From Opitutia bacterium (lineage in GTDB: Bacteria > Verrucomicrobiota > Verrucomicrobiia > Opitutales > Opitutaceae), in assembly GCA_947472765.1 (NCBI GenBank), contig CANJCM010000005.1, positions 46,527 through 110,526 of the forward strand: 64,000 nucleotides of DNA, given 5' to 3'. A model generated the notes under the pieces. That model made no database searches. It saw only the letters and a program-made list of their open reading frames with translations, and had not been told where the DNA came from. Position 1 is the stretch's first letter; each line of letters starts with the position of its first letter. Positions 57,220 to 64,000 of this stretch are shown piece after piece. Both the position numbers and the translations under genes were made by a program.

Positions 57220-58587
57220 ATGAACCACTTTTCCCCGCTTCCCGGCCTCCTCCTCGCTGTCACGGCTCTCCTCGGCGTTTCCTCCCGGGCAGCGGTCTCC
57301 GAGACCGACGCCGCCCGCCTCGGCCGCGATCTCACGCCCTTGGGCGCCGAGATGGCCGGCAACGCCGACGGCAGCATTCCCGCGTGGACCGGCGGGATCA
57401 CGACTCCGCCCGCGGGCTACAAGGCGGGAATGCATCACCCGGATCCTTTCGCCGCCGATCAGCCGCTCTATACCATCACGTCCGGCAATCTCGCCCAGTA
57501 CGAGGCGAAGTTGCCGGCCGGCTACCTTTCCGTCTTCCGAGCCTATCCAGACTACAAGCTCATCGTCTATCCCACCCGGCGGAGTGCGTCCAATCCGCCA
57601 CGGGTCTATGAGGCCACGAAGACCAACGCGACCCGCGCGCAACTGATCGCCGACGGCAACGGGCTGAGCGGGGCGCTCGTCGGCGTCCCCTTTCCGATTC
57701 CGCAGAACGGCCTCGAAGTCGTCTGGAATTTCCTCACCCGCTACCGCGGCGTCGCGGCGTCCCGTCATATCGATCAGACGGCGGTCGAGCGCGGCGGCGG
57801 CTATCAATTGGTAAAGCTCGAGGATGAGTTTCTCTTCAATTACGCCCGGCCCGACCTCACTGCCGCGGCCCTCGCCGAGAGTAACACGCTGATCTATTTC
57901 AAGCAGGCGGTGACTTCTCCGGCCCGGCTCGCTGGCAGCATCCTCGTCGCGCACGAGACGATGGATCAGGTGAAGGAGCCGCGCCGGGCCTGGGTCTACA
58001 ATGCCGGCCGTCGCCGCGTCGCCCGCGCCCCGAATATCGCCTACGACAATCCCGGGACCGCCGCGGATGGGCAGCGCACCAGCGACCAGTTCGACATGTA
58101 TAACGGCGCGCCGGATCGCTACGAGTGGAAGCTCGTCGGGAAAAAGGAAATGATTGTCCCGTACAATTCCTACAAGCTGCACTCCGACAAGTTGAAGAAC
58201 GGCGACATCCTGAAGCCGCTGCACATCAACCAGGAGCTCGCGCGTTACGAACTGCATCGCGTCTGGGTCGTCGAAGCGACGGTGAAGCCCGGCACGTCGC
58301 ACCTCTACGCGCGGCGCACGTTCTACATCGACGAGGATAGCTGGCAGATCGTCGCCGCGGACCAGTACGACGCCCGCGGCCAGATGTGGCGCGTGTCGGA
58401 GGCGCACTGCATCAACTACTACGACGCCCAGGTTTACTGGAGCACTTTGGAGGTGCACATGGATCTGCAGAACGGCCGCTATCTCGCGGTCGGACTCGAT
58501 AACGAGAACGCGATGTACGATTTCACGATCAAGCGGTCTCCAGCCGATTACACGCCCGACTCCCTGCGGCGCGAGGGCCTGCGGTAA
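57220..58587 (+). CDS. DUF1329-family periplasmic protein
   Basis: A 455-residue exported protein of the DUF1329 family, which resembles LolB-like lipid-binding folds and is nearly always paired with DUF1302. Signal peptide: PGLLLAVTALLGVSSRA. Typical segments are AARLGRDLTPLGAEMAGNADGSIPAWTGGI, DEFLFNYARPDLT, RRAWVYNAGRRRVARAPNIAYDNPG, FDMYNGAPDRYEWKLVGKKEM and RRTFYIDEDSWQIVAADQYD. It follows DUF1302 by 26 bases. It probably ferries a lipid-like molecule between the inner-membrane pump and the outer membrane. Confidence 0.9.
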   Translation: MNHFSPLPGLLLAVTALLGVSSRAAVSETDAARLGRDLTPLGAEMAGNADGSIPAWTGGITTPPAGYKAGMHHPDPFAADQPLYTITSGNLAQYEAKLPAGYLSVFRAYPDYKLIVYPTRRSASNPPRVYEATKTNATRAQLIADGNGLSGALVGVPFPIPQNGLEVVWNFLTRYRGVAASRHIDQTAVERGGGYQLVKLEDEFLFNYARPDLTAAALAESNTLIYFKQAVTSPARLAGSILVAHETMDQVKEPRRAWVYNAGRRRVARAPNIAYDNPGTAADGQRTSDQFDMYNGAPDRYEWKLVGKKEMIVPYNSYKLHSDKLKNGDILKPLHINQELARYELHRVWVVEATVKPGTSHLYARRTFYIDEDSWQIVAADQYDARGQMWRVSEAHCINYYDAQVYWSTLEVHMDLQNGRYLAVGLDNENAMYDFTIKRSPADYTPDSLRREGLR

Positions 58588-58636
58588 CTCGCGACGGCGG
58601 CGGGAAGCCGTCCGTCTGCCGTGGCGAACTCACCGG

Positions 58637-59635
58637 ATGCCTCCACCCGCCCGCCGCTTCGTCCACCGACCGCGATTCGCCGTGGACTCGAAGTTCCTCC
58701 CGCGCGGCTCCTGCTCCGTCCTCCTTTGGCTGTGTTCGCTCTTGGCGGTCGCAGCCGGAGAGGTCGTTCCCCGCATGTTGCTGCTGGACGGGGCCCTGGC
58801 CGGTGAGGCGATCGTTGCCGTAGGCGAACGCGGCACGATTCTGCGGTCCACCGATCGCGCACAGACCTGGCGGTCCGTGGCCGCCCCGACCCGGGCCACC
58901 TTGACGGGCGTCAGCTTCGCACCCGACGGCCGCCAAGGCTGGGCAGTCGGTCATGACGCGATCATCCTCGCGACGGTGGATGGCGGCCTCACCTGGAGCC
59001 GGCAATTCCAGGGCGAAAGCCTGCAGGATTCCTTTCTCGATGTCGTTGCGATCGACGGCACCCACGCGATCGCCGTCGGGGCCTACGGGCTCTTCCTGAC
59101 CACCGCCGACGGTGGTCGAAACTGGGAACGGCAGCCGGCTGTCGCGGGGGACTTTCATCTCAACCGCATCACCCGCGGACCGACCGGTACGCTCTACCTC
59201 GCCGGCGAGAGTGGCACGCTGCTGCGCTCCCGCGATTCCGGCCGCACCTGGAATCCCATTCCAACACCGTACGAGGGTTCCTTCTACGGAATTGCTCCCA
59301 TCAGTAACTCAACCCTCCTCGCGTACGGACTGCGTGGGCATGCCTATCGCTCGATTGACGACGGGGCGCACTGGGACCTTATCGCGGTGCCCGAACCGGT
59401 CATGTTAGCTACGGCCGCCTCGACTTCCGGAACGGTGATCTGGTTCGCCGGTCAGGCTCGAACCCTTCTCACGAGCCGGGATGGGGGTAAGACGATGGTG
59501 AAGTCCGACGGGGCTCCGGCCACCGCGATCGCCGAACTTGTTCCGCTCGCGCCAGGTCTCCTCCTCGCCTTCGGGGAAGCCGGGGTGACTCGCCTTGAGC
59601 TACCAGTGGGTGTCGTGGCGTCTTCACCCCGCTAA
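58637..59635 (+). CDS. YCF48/BNR-repeat beta-propeller protein, exported
   Basis: A 332-residue protein with an N-terminal signal region (SVLLWLCSLLAVAAG) and about six repeats of the type GTILRSTDRAQTWRSV, IILATVDGGLTWSRQ, LFLTTADGGRNWERQ, TLLRSRDSGRTWNPI and HAYRSIDDGAHWDL (Asp-box S/T-x-D-x-G-x-T-W). This predicts a beta-propeller. YCF48 proteins act in assembly of membrane complexes; here it is likely an assembly or accessory part of the DUF1302/DUF1329/RND set. It lies 49 bases after the DUF1329 gene. Confidence 0.87.
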   Translation: MPPPARRFVHRPRFAVDSKFLPRGSCSVLLWLCSLLAVAAGEVVPRMLLLDGALAGEAIVAVGERGTILRSTDRAQTWRSVAAPTRATLTGVSFAPDGRQGWAVGHDAIILATVDGGLTWSRQFQGESLQDSFLDVVAIDGTHAIAVGAYGLFLTTADGGRNWERQPAVAGDFHLNRITRGPTGTLYLAGESGTLLRSRDSGRTWNPIPTPYEGSFYGIAPISNSTLLAYGLRGHAYRSIDDGAHWDLIAVPEPVMLATAASTSGTVIWFAGQARTLLTSRDGGKTMVKSDGAPATAIAELVPLAPGLLLAFGEAGVTRLELPVGVVASSPR

Positions 59636-59650
59636 CCAATCCCCTTCCCG

Positions 59651-62011
59651 GTGTCTCTCGACAAACTCACCGCCTGGATGTTTCGGCACCGCACGCTGCT
59701 GGTGGGCGTGTTCGCGGTTTTGACGGGTGTGATGGCCTGGTTCGCCAGCGGGCTGCGCGTCGACGCCAGTTTCAACAAGTCCCTGCCGACCGCCCACGAG
59801 TACATCCAGGTCTTCACCAAGCATCAGCGGCTCTTCGGGGGCGCGAATCGGGTCCTCGTCGCGCTGATGGCCCGCGACGGCGACATCTTCACGCCGAAAT
59901 TTTTCACCGAGCTGAAACGGGTCACGGACGAGGTGACTTTTCTCCCTGCGGTCGATCGCCCGCAGGTGCAGTCGCTGTTCACGCCCAACGTCCGCTATGT
60001 CGAGGTGGTCGAGGACGGGTTCGCGGGTGGAAATGTGATCCCCGCGGACTTCACCCCCACGCCGGCGAACTTTGCCCGGGTGCGGGAGAACATCATCAAG
60101 TCGGGCAAGCTCGGTCAGCTCGTCGCGAACGATTTCTCCGGCGCGATCGTCAGCGCCCAGTTGCTCGAGCTCGATCCGGTCAGCGGCGAGAAAATCGACT
60201 ACACCCAGGTGGCAGCCCGGCTCGAGGCGATCCGGCAACGGGTCGAGTCAGAAAGCCACGGAGCGATCACCGTGCACGTGATCGGTTTCGCCAAGGCGAT
60301 GGGCGACGTCGCCGAGGGCGCCCGGGGCGTCCTCTCGCTTTTCGCGGTTTCTGTGTTCGTGACGAGTCTGCTGGTCTGGAACTACGCCGGGCGCTGGAAA
60401 CTCGCCGCGGCTCCCATCGTGTGCTCGCTCGTCGCGGTGGTCTGGCAACTCGGACTGCTGACGGCGCTCGGTTACGGCATCGATCCGTTTTCGATTCTCG
60501 TGCCATTCCTCGTCTTCGCGATCGGCGTGAGCCACGGCGTGCAGAAGATCTGCACGTTCCGGAACGAGGCCTTCAAGGGGCTGGACGGCCCCGCCGCCGC
60601 GCGTTCGGCGTTTCGGCAGCTCATCGGCCCCGGCATCGTCGCGCTCCTCACCGACACGGTCGGCTTCATCACGATGCTCGTGATCGCGATCCCGACAATC
60701 CAGGAGCTTGCCATCACCGCGAGTCTCGGGGTGGCCGTCATCATTATAACGAATTTCTTCCTTCTGCCGCTGCTCCTTTCTTACCTGCGGCTGCCGCCCT
60801 CCTATGCCATCTGGGTGTCTGGACGTCGCGCCGCCGGCGATGCGCTCTGGGGCCGGCTGGTCCGCAGCCTGAAGCCAAAGCCGTCGATGATTATCATCGT
60901 CCTGGCCCTCCTGCTCGGCGGCTGGGCCTATTGGAAATCCGGCGAGGTGCGCATCGGCGACACCCTCGCGGGCGTGCCGGAACTGCGAGCCGACTCGCGC
61001 TACAACACTGACACCCGCGTCATCACCTCCAAGTTCAGCATCGGGGTCGACATCCTTTCCGTCATTGTCGAAACGATGCCCAACGGCTGCGTCGACTACG
61101 ACGTCATGGCGCTGATGGACCGCTTCGAGGGCCGGATCCGCGAGGTCCCCGGGGTGCAGTCCGTGATCTCGTTGCCCGCGATGACGAAGATCGTGAACGC
61201 CGGTCTGAGCGAAGGCTCGCTCAAGTGGCGCATCCTGCCGCGCAACCCGCAAGCCCTGGCGCAGGCGGTCTCACCCATCGACACCGCGACCGGCCTGCTG
61301 AATGCGGACGGCAGCGTGATGCCGATCCTGATTTTCCTCACCGACCACAAGGCCGGCACCCTGCGGGCAGTCACCGATGCGACCAAGGCCTTCATCGCCG
61401 AAAATCCGTCCCCGAAGGCGCGCTTCCGGCTCGCGAGCGGCAATGCCGGAGTGATGGCGGCGACCAACGAGGTGGTCGCGGCGGCCGAGCGACCGATCCT
61501 CCTCTGGATCTTTTTTGCCGTTACCGCGCTCTGCCTGATCACCTTCCGCTCGCTGCGCGCCGTCATCTGCATCGTCCTGCCCCTGGCCCTCGTGAGTTAC
61601 CTGGCCTACGTGCTGATGGTCTATCTCGAGATTGGGCTGAAGACCTCGACCCTTCCCGTCGTCGCGCTCGGCGTCGGCATCGGGGTCGACTACGGCATCT
61701 ACATCTTTGCGCGGCTTCAGACCGCGCTCCTTGCCGGCGAATATTTCGAAGACGCGATGTGGAACGCGCTCAAGGATGCCGGCGCCGCCGTGGTCTTCAC
61801 CGGGCTCACCCTCGCCATCGGCGTGAGCACCTGGGTGTTCTCGAGTTTGAAGTTCCAGGCGGACATGGGCGTGCTGCTGGCCTTCATGTTCCTCGTCAAC
61901 ATGGTGGCTGCGATCGTGCTGCTCCCGGCGATGGCCCGCTGGCTGTGGCGGCATCACACTGGCCGCACCGCCGTGCCGTTCCCGATGCGGCAGCCGGCCC
62001 AGCGCCTCTGA
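59651..62011 (+). CDS. RND-superfamily (MMPL/SSD-like) exporter
   Basis: A 786-residue inner-membrane transporter with about twelve helices in two related halves, each followed by a periplasmic loop domain. Features are VDASFNKSLPTAHEYIQVF, FSILVPFLVFAIGVSHGVQKI in the sterol-sensing-like helix 4 region, and VALGVGIGVDYGIYIFARLQ with the proton-relay Asp of HAE2/HAE3-type pumps. It uses GTG 59651, 15 bases after the propeller gene. With its three upstream partners it should export or place a hydrophobic compound in the outer membrane. The substrate is unknown. Confidence 0.9.
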   Translation: MSLDKLTAWMFRHRTLLVGVFAVLTGVMAWFASGLRVDASFNKSLPTAHEYIQVFTKHQRLFGGANRVLVALMARDGDIFTPKFFTELKRVTDEVTFLPAVDRPQVQSLFTPNVRYVEVVEDGFAGGNVIPADFTPTPANFARVRENIIKSGKLGQLVANDFSGAIVSAQLLELDPVSGEKIDYTQVAARLEAIRQRVESESHGAITVHVIGFAKAMGDVAEGARGVLSLFAVSVFVTSLLVWNYAGRWKLAAAPIVCSLVAVVWQLGLLTALGYGIDPFSILVPFLVFAIGVSHGVQKICTFRNEAFKGLDGPAAARSAFRQLIGPGIVALLTDTVGFITMLVIAIPTIQELAITASLGVAVIIITNFFLLPLLLSYLRLPPSYAIWVSGRRAAGDALWGRLVRSLKPKPSMIIIVLALLLGGWAYWKSGEVRIGDTLAGVPELRADSRYNTDTRVITSKFSIGVDILSVIVETMPNGCVDYDVMALMDRFEGRIREVPGVQSVISLPAMTKIVNAGLSEGSLKWRILPRNPQALAQAVSPIDTATGLLNADGSVMPILIFLTDHKAGTLRAVTDATKAFIAENPSPKARFRLASGNAGVMAATNEVVAAAERPILLWIFFAVTALCLITFRSLRAVICIVLPLALVSYLAYVLMVYLEIGLKTSTLPVVALGVGIGVDYGIYIFARLQTALLAGEYFEDAMWNALKDAGAAVVFTGLTLAIGVSTWVFSSLKFQADMGVLLAFMFLVNMVAAIVLLPAMARWLWRHHTGRTAVPFPMRQPAQRL

Positions 62012-62085
62012 ACGCCCCGCGCGCGCTCCATGGCCGGTTTCTACTGGCCACCGTCGCGGTCCTCCCTTCCCCTTGCGCGGTCGTC

Positions 62086-63234
62086 GTGCCTGCCGAAACC
62101 AACGCGCCTCTTCTCTCCGCCAGCCAACGCCGTGTGGTCGGCGCCTGCCTGACAATCCTGGCCTTCCTCGGCTCGTTCGCGCTGGTGATCGGCGCCTTCA
62201 TGGTCCTGGGGCAACTGCTGAGTTATTTCTCCAGCGTGCTCTGGCCGCTGGCCGTGGCCGGGGTGCTGGCCTCGATCCTGCGTCCGCTGGTGGAGCGACT
62301 CGAGCGCCGCTTCCGGCTCCGGCGCGCGGCGGCCGTCGTGCTGCTCTATGGCGTCTTCGTGCTGCTGGCCGCGGGGGCCCTCGTGCTGCTGCTCCCGCCC
62401 GTCATTGACCAGTTAATCAACTTCATCATCTACCTGCCGGACCTTTGGGAACGGGCGCTGAGTTATGTGACGGTGCACTATCCGGACTGGATCGCGCTCG
62501 CCCAGCGGCATCTCGCGAATCCCACGGTCCGCAGCGCCGCCGACAGCATTGTCGCCCAGAGTCGCTCCCTCTTCACGCACGCCCTCCCCTCCCTCCAGGC
62601 CGCGTTCGGGGGAATCCTCGACGTGCTCACGTTCCTCACCCACGTCGCCATCATTCCCGTCTATCTGTTTTTCTTCCTGCTGGCCCGCGGCGAGCAGACG
62701 AAGGACCTGGGCTCGCATCTGCCCTTCCTGCGTCCCGGCGTCCGCGAGGATGTCGGCTTTCTCGCGAGCGAGTTCGTGGCCATCGTGGAATCTTTCTTCC
62801 GCGGCCAGCTCCTGATTGGTCTCTGCATGGGTGTCCTCTTCGCGATCGGTTTCAGTATCATCGGCCTCAAGTTCGGACTCTTCCTCGGACTCGCCCTCGG
62901 CATCCTCAACATCGTGCCGTATCTCGGGACCATCATCGGCCTCGGCATCGCCCTCCCTCTGGCGTTCTTCCAACCCGAGGGTGGCTGGAATCTCGTGGGG
63001 CTCGTGCTGCTCGTTAACGGAGTCGTGCAAGCGACGGAGGCCTGGGTGCTGACCCCGCGCATTCTCGGCCATCAGACCGGGCTCCACCCGGTCATGATCA
63101 TCGTCGCCATATTCTTTTGGGGCACGGCCTTCGGCGGCATTCTCGGCATGCTGCTCGCCGTGCCGCTGACCGCGTTCTTTGTCACCGCGTGGCGGCTGGC
63201 GAAGCGGAAGTATTTCCTCGCGGCCGATGCCTGA
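62086..63234 (+). CDS. AI-2E-family transporter (PerM-like permease)
   Basis: A 382-residue integral membrane protein of the AI-2 exporter / YdiK / PerM superfamily, with about eight helices. The typical core is LKFGLFLGLALGILNIVPYLGTIIGLGIALPLAF, and later TPRILGHQTGLHPVMIIVAIFFWGTAFGGILGMLLAVPLTAF. Substrates in the family range from signal molecules to Na+/H+ exchange, so none is assigned. GTG 62086 is the likely start. It may be co-transcribed with the RND gene, 74 bases upstream. Confidence 0.9.
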   Translation: MPAETNAPLLSASQRRVVGACLTILAFLGSFALVIGAFMVLGQLLSYFSSVLWPLAVAGVLASILRPLVERLERRFRLRRAAAVVLLYGVFVLLAAGALVLLLPPVIDQLINFIIYLPDLWERALSYVTVHYPDWIALAQRHLANPTVRSAADSIVAQSRSLFTHALPSLQAAFGGILDVLTFLTHVAIIPVYLFFFLLARGEQTKDLGSHLPFLRPGVREDVGFLASEFVAIVESFFRGQLLIGLCMGVLFAIGFSIIGLKFGLFLGLALGILNIVPYLGTIIGLGIALPLAFFQPEGGWNLVGLVLLVNGVVQATEAWVLTPRILGHQTGLHPVMIIVAIFFWGTAFGGILGMLLAVPLTAFFVTAWRLAKRKYFLAADA

Positions 63235-63493
63235 GCGTCCGCCGCCCGGCGAGTGCGCCAATTGCGGAACCTCGATTCCGCGTCACGCCCGTTCCTGTCC
63301 GGAGTGCGGCGCCGATGAACGCACGGGCTGGCGCGAAGCCGATCTCTACGACGGACTGGATTTGCCGGAGGTCGACGAAACCGGCTCCGCCCGCCGCCGA
63401 CGGCCGCGACAGGTCAATGGCGTGGCGTGGTACTGGTGGTTAATCGGGGCGCTCCTGCTCGCGTTACTGCTCACCGGCCTGGGATGGCGCTAG
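63227..63493 (+). CDS. Zinc-ribbon membrane protein
   Basis: An 88-residue protein whose ATG overlaps the end of the permease gene. The N-terminal zinc ribbon is CANCGTSIPRHARSCPECGAD (CxxC-x11-CxxC), followed by an acidic then Arg-rich linker and one C-terminal membrane helix (WYWWLIGALLLALLLTGLGW). Such tail-anchored zinc ribbons usually bind nucleic acids or proteins near the membrane. Function unknown; the overlap suggests coupling with the permease. Confidence 0.82.
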   Translation: MPERPPPGECANCGTSIPRHARSCPECGADERTGWREADLYDGLDLPEVDETGSARRRRPRQVNGVAWYWWLIGALLLALLLTGLGWR

Positions 63494-63530
63494 AGCAGAC
63501 TGAATCGAAGTGTAGGCAAGAACGCTTCGC

Positions 63531-63671
63531 GGGCGCGCACGAGGCGCGCCCTTACACAAGCCATGCAGGGCGGGACTCGTCCACGCCCCGCCGGCACGCC
63601 AACTCTAAATCTGACCCAGGACCTGTGGGAGTGGACGATCCGTATTGTAGGGGCGCGCCTCGTGCGCGCCC
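63531..63671. repeat. Cluster of REP-like hairpins
   Basis: An inverted unit at 63531-63556 and a direct unit at 63647-63671 are almost identical (on the plus strand the second begins GTAGGGGCGCGCCTCG). Between them is a variant hairpin, GGGCGGGACTCGTCCACGCCC, at about 63568-63588. This fills most of the 286-base gap before the next gene. Confidence 0.7.
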
Positions 63672-63779
63672 AGGAGGTCGCGCGCGCGTTGTCAGGTCCG
63701 CCTCAACTCAAACGGCTCATTCGCGGAAAAGCGCCGGCCGGCTTGAGCTTCGGGACGCGTGGCCAAAGCTTGGCGGAAT

Positions 63780-64000
63780 ATGCCATGGGAGGTGGAGTTT
63801 CGCGCCGGAGTCTGGCTGCCGCAAATCGAGTGGTGGCTCGACGCCCATTTTCCGCAAAAGCGGTCATTCGTCTCGCATGCCCACTCGGACCATGTCGCCC
63901 CGCACGGTGAAATTCTCTGCTCCGCGGGCACGTCGCGGCTGATGCACGCCCGCATGCCCGGCCGGCGCGTCGAGCACGTGCTGCCGTTTGCCGCGCCCGA
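63780..64000 (+). CDS. MBL-fold hydrolase/exonuclease, 3' end cut by window edge
   Basis: From ATG 63780 the frame stays open to the right edge (73 codons): MPWEVEFRAGVWLPQIEWW.. then FVSHAHSDHVAPHGEILC. The HAHSDH zinc-binding motif, preceded by a short 'lateral' strand and followed by CSAGTSRLMHARM, is that of metallo-beta-lactamase-fold nucleases such as YSH1-like or ligase-associated exonucleases. It is distinct from the full-length MBL protein at 46846, whose motif is HCHLDH. The remainder lies outside the window. Confidence 0.75.
   Translation, partial: MPWEVEFRAGVWLPQIEWWLDAHFPQKRSFVSHAHSDHVAPHGEILCSAGTSRLMHARMPGRRVEHVLPFAAP

Noticed and set aside
63563..63910. 115-codon open frame at the right end
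   Set aside because: It runs through REP-like repeats and overlaps, in another frame, the MBL-fold gene starting at 63780 that carries a real HAHSDH motif.

Overview
The window is high-GC bacterial DNA, close-packed, with short gaps and many ATGA-type start/stop overlaps. The best fit is Verrucomicrobiota, probably an Opitutaceae relative. Reasons: a five-gene pseudopilin cassette ending in a ~1000-residue protein (the type I know as the 'Verru_Chthon cassette'), an OleA/OleB pair (ole genes are reported from Opitutaceae), and abundant short GC-rich hairpin repeats. There is no rRNA, CRISPR array, insertion sequence or phage module. The assignment is inference from gene content; no marker gene was compared.

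Layout. 1-1800: 3' part of acetyl-CoA synthetase with a clear terminator. 1834-8524: five pseudopilin-like genes (G, H, I, J, K order) plus a coupled secreted protein of unknown function. 8539-10077: a tRNA-Met, a repeat-rich non-coding stretch and a decayed hybrid histidine kinase. 10084-18340: MFS transporter, a small unknown protein, TPR protein, PP2C phosphatase, DinG-like helicase, formylglycine-enzyme-like protein and a P1B-type metal ATPase. 18534-19535: galE.

19685-28596 is the most interesting block. It holds a FabF-like ketosynthase and its own acyl carrier protein, then two phytoene-desaturase-like flavoproteins, a secreted TIM-barrel isomerase-like protein, a FabZ-like dehydratase, a FabI-like enoyl reductase, an OleA-like head-to-head condensing enzyme and an OleB-like hydrolase. 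All key catalytic residues are visible. It reads as a dedicated pathway for an unusual (desaturated or modified) long-chain lipid or hydrocarbon. OleC, OleD and a ketoreductase are absent from the window.

28838-39009 is mostly housekeeping: malQ, lepB, lepA, fabD, a secreted low-complexity protein and pilT on the minus strand; dapA, dapB and ruvA on the plus strand. 39074-42178: an ECF sigma/anti-sigma pair, tRNA-Lys, a LuxR-type response regulator and a Pal lipoprotein. 42282-55007: peptidases, purH, apaG, an MBL/beta-CASP nuclease, an inositol-monophosphatase-like protein, an FmdB-like protein, dinB, a 43-residue membrane peptide, a YebC protein and uvrA. 55217-63493: a four-gene envelope set (DUF1302 outer-membrane protein, DUF1329 lipid-binding-like protein, YCF48/BNR protein, RND transporter), then an AI-2E-family permease and a zinc-ribbon membrane protein. 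The window ends inside a second MBL-fold gene.

Small REP-like hairpins, and one larger ~210-bp inverted repeat, lie preferentially between convergent genes. This is a genome-architecture pattern not explained by the coding features.
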